NCBI GenBank assembly: GCA_005879505.1
Contig: VBKQ01000067.1
Coordinates: 1 to 9,084, forward strand
DNA length: 9,084 nt
Reading direction: 5' to 3'
Source: Deltaproteobacteria bacterium
Lineage (GTDB): Bacteria; Myxococcota; Myxococcia; Myxococcales; 40CM-4-68-19
Of the stretch, positions 1 through 4,527 are shown one piece after another. The translations under genes and the position numbers were made by a program. The stretch's first letter is position 1; the number at the start of each line of letters is the position of its first letter. The notes beneath the pieces were generated by a model, which saw nothing but the letters and a program-made list of their open reading frames with translations, was not told the DNA's origin and did not search any database.

Positions 1-1634
1 GATTCGGCCTCGGCGGCCGCCCTCGACGTGGACGCGACCTTCTTCGAGCGCGGTCCGGGGCCCGGGCGGGCCACCGGCTCGGGGTCCGCCTTCGCCTCGA
101 GCGCCCGTCGGGCCTTGCGCGCGGGTGCGAGGCCGGAATCCGGGGCCGGAATTCGGGCCGCGGTCTGCGGCGGCGGTGGGGTCTGGGAGGCTGGGGCCGG
201 GGCGGGTACGGCTTGTGGCGCTGCGGTCTCGGCTGATCTGGCTTGCGGAGGAGAAGCTTCGTGCGATGGGATGGGCGGCTCGGCCTTCTCGGGTAAGGGC
301 AACAGCGCGGCGATCCTGGTTGGGGGCTGCGGAATTGCGGGCTCGGGCTTCGCCGTGCGCAAGGCGAGCACCAGCACCGCCGCCGCCAGGGCGCTGGCGC
401 CGCTCGACATGACCAAGGCAGGCACGGACGGGCGGCGCTCGATGGAAAGAACCGCCAGGGCTTCCGGGCAGGCAGGGTCCAATTTCAGCGCTGCCTGGAG
501 CTGCGCGCGCGCTTCTGCGTGCTTGCCGCGGCGCCAGAGCAGCGCGCCGAGCATGGCCCTCGGCTCGGGCCATGCCTCGTCCAGCTCCGCGGTGCGGCGG
601 AAAGCGGCTTCGGCGCGCGAGGAGCGCGACCCGTCTGGATCCGGCGCCGAAGACAAGGCCTGGCCGCGCCGGAACTGAAGCACGGCGTCGTTCTGGACCA
701 GAGGATCCTGGAGCACCCGCTCGGCTTCGGCGAAGCGGCGTTGGTCGAGCAGCTGCTTCACTTCTCGCTCGATCGCCGCGGACGGCGAGAGCGACGGCTG
801 CGGCGACAAGCGCACCTGCTCCTCGACCAGGGCAACCCGCGTACCGAGCTGCGCCAGACCCTGGGAGAGCCGCGAATCGAGGGCCACGGCCAGCTCCTGT
901 CGCGCTTTCCTCTCCGCCTGCAGCTCCGCGCGCAGCGCATCGTCGGCGCCGGGCTGGCGGCTCTCCGGATTCGCCTCGAGGACGGCAGCCGTGCCCCGCG
1001 GCTGGGGCTCGAGCGGATCCCATACCTGCGTGAATACCGGCTGCGGCTCCGCAGCTACCGGTGCCACCCCAGCAGCTCCGTCCGGCGCGGTCGCTCGCTC
1101 CAGCTCGATCTTCGCCAGCTTCTGCGCAGGGGGAAGCGGCGTGCTGGCGGCGACGGCGGCCAGGATCAGCCGCTCCTCTTCGCGGCTCGGCCGGTGCTGG
1201 ATGCGCTCGATGGCGCGCGCCATGTCCGCGACTGTCTTGTACCGCTGTTGGCGGTCGGCCATCGCCTTCCGGATCACCGGCGCCAGGGGTCCTTTCAAGG
1301 GCGCCCCCTCATCTGCTTTCGCCGGCGGCGGACGGAGCGTGATCAGCTCGTAGCCGAGCGCTCCGGCGGCGTACACGAGGACCCGCGGATCGTCGGGCAA
1401 CACGGCACCGTTGCGCAGCTCGGGCGCCGCATAGGCGTCGCCCGCCGGAGGGTCGCCGGTGAGAAGATCGAGGGCGCCATCGTCATCGACGAGCAGTTGG
1501 TAGGGGCGGATCGCCTGCGCCTTCTTCTCCGACAAGCGGATGGCAGCGAGCAGCAGCGCGCTCGAGAGCGACGCCGGAAGCTCGGCGCCCTTCTTCTGCG
1601 CCTGCGCGAGGAACGAGGCGACGGATGCCGTCAA
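1..1634 (-). CDS. Membrane-anchored TPR protein with an N-terminal degenerate kinase C-lobe (partial, 3' end outside window)
   Basis: The reading frame is open from a TTG at 1634 to the window edge (544 codons). The TTG overlaps the TGA of the upstream gene by four bases and follows a GAGGGG ribosome site; the next in-frame ATG is over 100 codons in. Residues about 20-146 align with the C-lobe of bacterial Ser/Thr kinases: LLVDDDG (47-53), AAPE (69-72) for the APE motif, VYAAGALGYELIT (87-99) for helix F, and RYKTVADMARAIERI (131-145) for the last helix. The catalytic residues are lost: HRD aligns with AQA (39-41), DFG with TGD (59-61), and the helix-F Asp with Leu86. No N-lobe or ATP-binding loop precedes it. 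Then follow a probable coiled coil (230-275), TPR-like helices (285-395), one membrane helix (404-426), and a Pro/Ala-rich tail, probably periplasmic. It probably acts as a scaffold or sensor, not an enzyme. The true C-terminus is not visible. Confidence 0.75.
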   Translation of the reverse strand, partial: MTASVASFLAQAQKKGAELPASLSSALLLAAIRLSEKKAQAIRPYQLLVDDDGALDLLTGDPPAGDAYAAPELRNGAVLPDDPRVLVYAAGALGYELITLRPPPAKADEGAPLKGPLAPVIRKAMADRQQRYKTVADMARAIERIQHRPSREEERLILAAVAASTPLPPAQKLAKIELERATAPDGAAGVAPVAAEPQPVFTQVWDPLEPQPRGTAAVLEANPESRQPGADDALRAELQAERKARQELAVALDSRLSQGLAQLGTRVALVEEQVRLSPQPSLSPSAAIEREVKQLLDQRRFAEAERVLQDPLVQNDAVLQFRRGQALSSAPDPDGSRSSRAEAAFRRTAELDEAWPEPRAMLGALLWRRGKHAEARAQLQAALKLDPACPEALAVLSIERRPSVPALVMSSGASALAAAVLVLALRTAKPEPAIPQPPTRIAALLPLPEKAEPPIPSHEASPPQARSAETAAPQAVPAPAPASQTPPPPQTAARIPAPDSGLAPARKARRALEAKADPEPVARPGPGPRSKKVASTSRAAAEAE

Positions 1635-2485
1635 CGCGGCCCCTCGAGTCGCGTCAAGAGGAGCTCCAGATGCCCGGGCCTGGTGAATTCCGCGACCGCG
1701 AACAGCACCCTCTCCGGCGGCACCAGCGCCGGTCCCGTCAGGTACCGCTCCAGGACGGCCGCCGCTTGCGCGCCTCTCGCCGCTTCCCGCGATGGCGCGA
1801 CCATCGCGAGGCGGAATGCCGGATCGAGGCCGACGAGCGCCGCGAGGCGCTCCATCCGTCCGATCTCCGGGCGGCCGAGGCGTTTCGAGGCCAGCCAGTC
1901 GCTGATCGGCCGCTCGAAGCCGTCCTGTGGCACGCGCGAGACCCGAAGCGACCCGAAGTCCGGGACCGACAGGCTCACGTCCCGCGCCACATCGGCCGGT
2001 CCCGCCGGCATCTCGACGCGGCCCGCGAGCGGCGGCGCGTCCACCCGCACATCCACCACGCCTGCCGGCAGACCTTCGAGCACGAACAGCCCCCGCGCGT
2101 CGGTCGATCCGGATGCGGATCCGGCGCTGAGTCGGACTTCCGGAAGCGGTGCCCCAGCGACGAGCAGGCGCCCGCGCAGGACGCGCCGCGCCGTCGCAAC
2201 GAAATCGGCGCGAATGAGGTCCCCGCGCAGCGCCGGCCCGACTTCGCGCGTCACTGCGGCCGCGCTCCAGCCCTGTGGGAGCTTGACCGTGAGCAAGCCG
2301 GTACCTTCGAACGCGCGAAACCGGAACGATCCGTCTCGTCCGGTCCGCACCACCTGGACGTGATCGCCCTGCGCGAGCGTCACCTGGGCGAAGGCCGCTC
2401 CGGCTCCGCCGGGTTCGCTCACCGTGCCCTCCACGATGGGCGGCAGCAGCGCCGCAGCCAACAGGGCGCAGAAAAGGAACGTCAC
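1631..2485 (-). CDS. Secreted protein with two carboxypeptidase-regulatory-like beta-sandwich domains
   Basis: This is a 284-residue product starting at a GTG four bases after the stop of the lytic transglycosylase gene; the ribosome site is weak, which suits translational coupling. The N-terminus is a short signal peptide (MTFLFCALLAAALLPP). Residues about 18-96 form a first domain of the carboxypeptidase regulatory-like (transthyretin-like) type, seen as VEGTV, then RTGRDGSFRF and LLTVKLPQGW. A second copy spans about 101-172, with RRVLRGRLLVAGAPLPEVRL, STDARGLFVLEGLPAGVVDVRV. The C-terminal 100 residues (about 180-284) are helical and I do not recognise them. In this domain family the fold usually serves structure or adhesion in exported proteins; no catalytic role is implied. 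The gene lies between a lytic transglycosylase and a membrane TPR protein, so a periplasmic or cell-wall role is likely. The domain calls are by eye from the repeated G-x-F/L pattern and would need a profile search. Confidence 0.7.
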   Translation of the reverse strand: MTFLFCALLAAALLPPIVEGTVSEPGGAGAAFAQVTLAQGDHVQVVRTGRDGSFRFRAFEGTGLLTVKLPQGWSAAAVTREVGPALRGDLIRADFVATARRVLRGRLLVAGAPLPEVRLSAGSASGSTDARGLFVLEGLPAGVVDVRVDAPPLAGRVEMPAGPADVARDVSLSVPDFGSLRVSRVPQDGFERPISDWLASKRLGRPEIGRMERLAALVGLDPAFRLAMVAPSREAARGAQAAAVLERYLTGPALVPPERVLFAVAEFTRPGHLELLLTRLEGPR

Positions 2486-2489
2486 CCGC

Positions 2490-3155
2490 TCAGTTTGCCC
2501 GAGCGAGCATCACATCGCGAGGATCCTGCACGCCCGTCATTTTCGCGAACCGCTGGTATTCGCGCATCACCTTGCGGGGATACGCGCGTACTGCCCGGGG
2601 GACGCCGGTGCGCTTGTAGCGGCGCATGCGCCCGGGTCCGGCGTTGTAGGCCATCAGTGCCTCGTCCCGGCGTGGGAACCGCCGCTCGAGCCAATGGAAG
2701 TAGCGGATGGCGAGTCGCACGTCGACGACCGGGTCCTCGCTGACGGCACCCCCGTCTCCGAGATCGGGATTCCGGCCCGCAATCCATGCGAAAGTCGAGG
2801 GCTTCAGTTGCATGAGCCCGTAGGCGCCGCGCTCGCTCGACACGTGCGGACGAAAGCCGCTCTCGACCGAGACGAGCGCCAGGATGAAGAGCGGATCGTA
2901 TCCGACGCGCTCCGATTCCGTGATCACCGCCTCTGCGAGCTTCGCCTGCAACGCCGGATCGAGCCGCTTGGCGACGCGCTGAAGCAGGGCTTCGAGCTCG
3001 GACTGCCCGACGCGGGACGATGAGGAAACGCTGAACGTTCTGGAGAGGATCGGTGCGGCGCGCGGCGCGAGGAAGAGTACTGCCGCGCTCCCGAGGAGGA
3101 GCACCCCGACACACAACCCCACGACTGCGGCCACCTTGGCGCCCGGTCCGGTCAT
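2490..3155 (-). CDS. Membrane-anchored SLT-type lytic transglycosylase (GH23)
   Basis: This is a peptidoglycan lytic transglycosylase of the SLT (Slt70/MltE-like) fold, cutting the MurNAc-GlcNAc bond with 1,6-anhydro product formation. With the ATG at 3155 it has 221 residues. That start is chosen because AGGAGGGG lies directly before it; the frame is open to a TTG at 3209, but that start has no comparable ribosome site. Residues 8-30 are one membrane helix with no lipobox cysteine, so the enzyme is probably tethered to the inner membrane and faces the periplasm. The family motifs are in order: SVESGF with the catalytic Glu98, GAYGLMQLKP (110-119), and ALMAYNAGPGRM (166-177). The domain is compact, with no extra LysM or solute-binding domain. 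It is the first gene of a tightly packed minus-strand operon. Confidence 0.92.
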   Translation of the reverse strand: MTGPGAKVAAVVGLCVGVLLLGSAAVLFLAPRAAPILSRTFSVSSSSRVGQSELEALLQRVAKRLDPALQAKLAEAVITESERVGYDPLFILALVSVESGFRPHVSSERGAYGLMQLKPSTFAWIAGRNPDLGDGGAVSEDPVVDVRLAIRYFHWLERRFPRRDEALMAYNAGPGRMRRYKRTGVPRAVRAYPRKVMREYQRFAKMTGVQDPRDVMLARAN

Positions 3156-3180
3156 GCCCCTCCTGCCGGGAGAGCCCGGC
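3153..3180 (-). promoter_or_regulatory. Hairpin flush against the ribosome site of the lytic transglycosylase gene
   Basis: On the minus strand a perfect seven-pair stem, TGCCGGG-CTCT-CCCGGCA, spans 3164-3181 and its last base is the first base of the AGGAGGGG ribosome site that precedes the ATG at 3155. A stem this stable with a four-base loop next to the ribosome site can either hold the site open or limit ribosome access. This is seen in the sequence; a regulatory effect is inferred. Confidence 0.35.
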
Positions 3181-3256
3181 AATACCGGCAAGACCTGGAA
3201 GGCTAACAACCGGCCGCTTCGCGGGACAAGGCGCGGCTGGGGTGAAATGTGCGCAA

Positions 3257-3277
3257 AAGTACCTGTGACACGGTACT
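3257..3277 (-). promoter_or_regulatory. Inverted repeat between the phasin-like gene and the lytic transglycosylase gene (operator or weak terminator)
   Basis: AGTACC-N8-GGTACT is a perfect six-base inverted repeat at 3258-3277. Read on the minus strand it is followed by TTTT, and one G-T plus one A-T pair would extend the stem to eight, so it could be a weak intrinsic terminator 47 bases after the stop of the phasin-like gene. It also contains the element AGGTACTT (minus strand, 3264-3257), which recurs upstream of the plus-strand operon at 4432-4439, so it may instead be an operator for the lytic transglycosylase operon. Confidence 0.35.
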
Positions 3278-3323
3278 CTGGAGCGACGCTTCGGCGGCCG
3301 ACCGACCCGCCTTCGGGGCCCGG

Positions 3324-3761
3324 CTAGTTCGGATGCGCCGGAGCGCCCGCTCCGTCGCCCTTCGCCGTTGCGTCTGGCTTCGCCGCGCCGTTCGACTTCG
3401 CCGCCTTGGCGGCGACCTCTTGCAGCTTCTTTCCCAGCTTCTCGAGTTCGACGCCCACGGCAGTGAGCTGTTCGCACGAGCCCTTCGCCGCGTTCTGGAG
3501 CAGCACTCTCAGCTCGGCCTGGGCGCGATCTCCCAACGTCTCGAGCACCTTGCGCGCCTCCTGCTCGAACTCGCGCGCCCGGGTCGCCGCCCGGGCCTGG
3601 GCCTGATGGAATGCCTCCTGCCACGCGCTGATTCTGACTGCGGCTTTGTCGCTCTCCGGGCCGTGGAAGCGCGTCGCGCCAGGAGTCGAAACCGCTCCAG
3701 CCGCGGAGCTCGGCGGCGATCCGGCTTGGGCGGCGCGCGTGGTCGTCGCGGATCCCGCCAA
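3324..3761 (-). CDS. Phasin-like, Ala/Lys-rich helical protein; start uncertain
   Basis: The frame gives up to 145 residues. Residues about 43-121 form long amphipathic helices (QEAFHQAQARAATRAREF, then QAELRVLLQNAAKG and VELEKLGKKLQEVAAKAAK), the pattern of phasins, which coat polyhydroxyalkanoate granules. The tail (122-145) is rich in Ala, Lys and Gly, as in many phasin or histone-H1-like tails. There is no signal peptide or membrane helix, so it is probably cytoplasmic. The start is a problem: the only start codon before residue 72 is a TTG at 3761 without a ribosome site, inside the 5' part of the oppositely oriented glycosidase gene. An AGGAGG lies at the codons for Q48-E49-A50 but no start codon in this frame follows it. 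The first 40 residues are low in complexity and may not be translated. The phasin assignment rests on composition and helix pattern only; a structural coiled-coil protein of other function is possible. Confidence 0.55.
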   Translation of the reverse strand: MAGSATTTRAAQAGSPPSSAAGAVSTPGATRFHGPESDKAAVRISAWQEAFHQAQARAATRAREFEQEARKVLETLGDRAQAELRVLLQNAAKGSCEQLTAVGVELEKLGKKLQEVAAKAAKSNGAAKPDATAKGDGAGAPAHPN

Positions 3762-4395
3762 GGCGCGACTGCTCGTCCGCTACGACGCGTCGCGGCCGAC
3801 GCTGGCCGAATGGCGAAGGCGGTATCCCGCCGCCATCGCGATCGTGAACGGCTCGTTCTACTCTCGCGACGGGGCAGAAGTACGGCCGACCTGCGAGCTG
3901 GTCTCGGACGGACAGCGGGTCCGCGGCGCAGGGTGCCAACGGCAGGACGCGCTGTTCTTCGGATCTGTCGCGCGGCCTCGCAACGACGTGACGTCCACCG
4001 GGATCGTCAGCCGCGAGGCAGTTCCCGGCGCACCGCGCTTCCTCGCTCCCGGCGAGTTCCATCCAGAGCAGTGGGCCGAGGCGATCAAGAGCTTCCCGGC
4101 GCTCGTGCGCAATGGGGCGCCGGCCTGCGCCGGACCGAACTACTGCGCGGAGTCCTCGCGCACAGCTGCGATCGCCCAGCTCAAGGACGGGCGGATCCTG
4201 CTCTTCGCCTCGCAGTGGCCCGCCGTGCGGCGAAACGTGGGTAAATGGCTCGCGGAGCAGCTCGGTGCCGTCGACGCGTTGAACCTCGACGGGGGGCCGG
4301 AAGCGACGCTCGCGATCAAGGACGAGCCTGCCGAGGATTCCATCGGCGGCCTGGGCGTGGGGCTGCCGATCGTATTGATTGTCACCGGCAGGTAA
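3646..4395 (+). CDS. Phosphodiester glycosidase family protein (NAGPA/DUF2233), probably secreted
   Basis: The family is named after the mammalian enzyme that uncovers mannose-6-phosphate by removing GlcNAc from a phosphodiester; bacterial members act on cell-envelope or exopolysaccharide glycans. Counting from TTG 3646, the motifs appear in order: WKRVAPGVE (7-15), AIVNGSFYSRDG (65-76), SFPALVRNGAPA (149-160), SRTAAIAQLKDGRILLF (171-187), and ALNLDGGPEATL (211-222). The length of 249 residues fits a single-domain member. Four cysteines (83, 97, 161, 167) would suit an exported protein. The start is uncertain: the in-frame codons before the TTG (3607 on) encode ALILTAALSLS, which looks like the core of a signal peptide, but no ATG or GTG is in that frame after the TGA at 3604. 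Removal of one A at 3610-3611 would join the ATG at 3606 to this signal. The 5' end overlaps the phasin-like gene on the other strand. Confidence 0.85.
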   Translation: MSLSGPWKRVAPGVETAPAAELGGDPAWAARVVVADPAKARLLVRYDASRPTLAEWRRRYPAAIAIVNGSFYSRDGAEVRPTCELVSDGQRVRGAGCQRQDALFFGSVARPRNDVTSTGIVSREAVPGAPRFLAPGEFHPEQWAEAIKSFPALVRNGAPACAGPNYCAESSRTAAIAQLKDGRILLFASQWPAVRRNVGKWLAEQLGAVDALNLDGGPEATLAIKDEPAEDSIGGLGVGLPIVLIVTGR

Positions 4396-4419
4396 CGAAA
4401 CGTCGCATTCGTTGCAATC

Positions 4420-4449
4420 TTGCCTGAGACAAGGTACTTGGGCAGGCAA
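4420..4449 (+). promoter_or_regulatory. Nested inverted repeat between glycosidase and phosphatidyltransferase genes
   Basis: TTGCCTG (4420-4426) pairs perfectly with CAGGCAA (4443-4449), and inside it CAAG (4430-4433) pairs with CTTG (4437-4440) around a GTA loop, with AGA and GG bulges. The structure starts 24 bases after the glycosidase stop and has no T-run, so it is a poor intrinsic terminator and might be an operator or RNA hairpin for the next gene. It contains AGGTACTT (4432-4439), also present in the inverted repeat at 3257-3277. A second small stem, GGGCG-N6-CGCCC, lies at 4461-4476. Confidence 0.4.
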
Positions 4450-4527
4450 AACGACCGGGTGGGCGTGTGTCCGCCCGAGGCGCGGCCGAGTCGGGTTGTG
4501 AACGAGAGGTGAAGCCTGTCTCTGCTG

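Noticed and set aside
28..678. A 216-codon plus-strand frame at the left edge
   Set aside because: It is antisense to the TPR and Pro/Ala-rich tail of the pseudokinase protein and has the Ala/Gly/Arg bias of a shadow.
519..2363. A 614-codon open frame on the plus strand
   Set aside because: It is antisense to two genes with clear domains. Its product is Arg-rich with no fold pattern, which is the usual shadow in GC-rich DNA.
4412..4440. Promoter-like TTGCAA, 17 bases, TACTTG
   Set aside because: The second box matches the consensus at only two of six positions, and the stretch is better explained as part of the inverted repeat.
2482..4449. A 655-codon open frame on the minus strand
   Set aside because: It crosses the lytic transglycosylase and phasin-like genes in another frame and is antisense to the glycosidase; composition is Arg/Gly-rich and without motifs.
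4498..4512. Five-codon upstream frame (GTG AAC GAG AGG TGA) before the fusion gene
   Set aside because: It is too short to mean anything on its own and has no ribosome site; it merely contains the ribosome site of the next gene.
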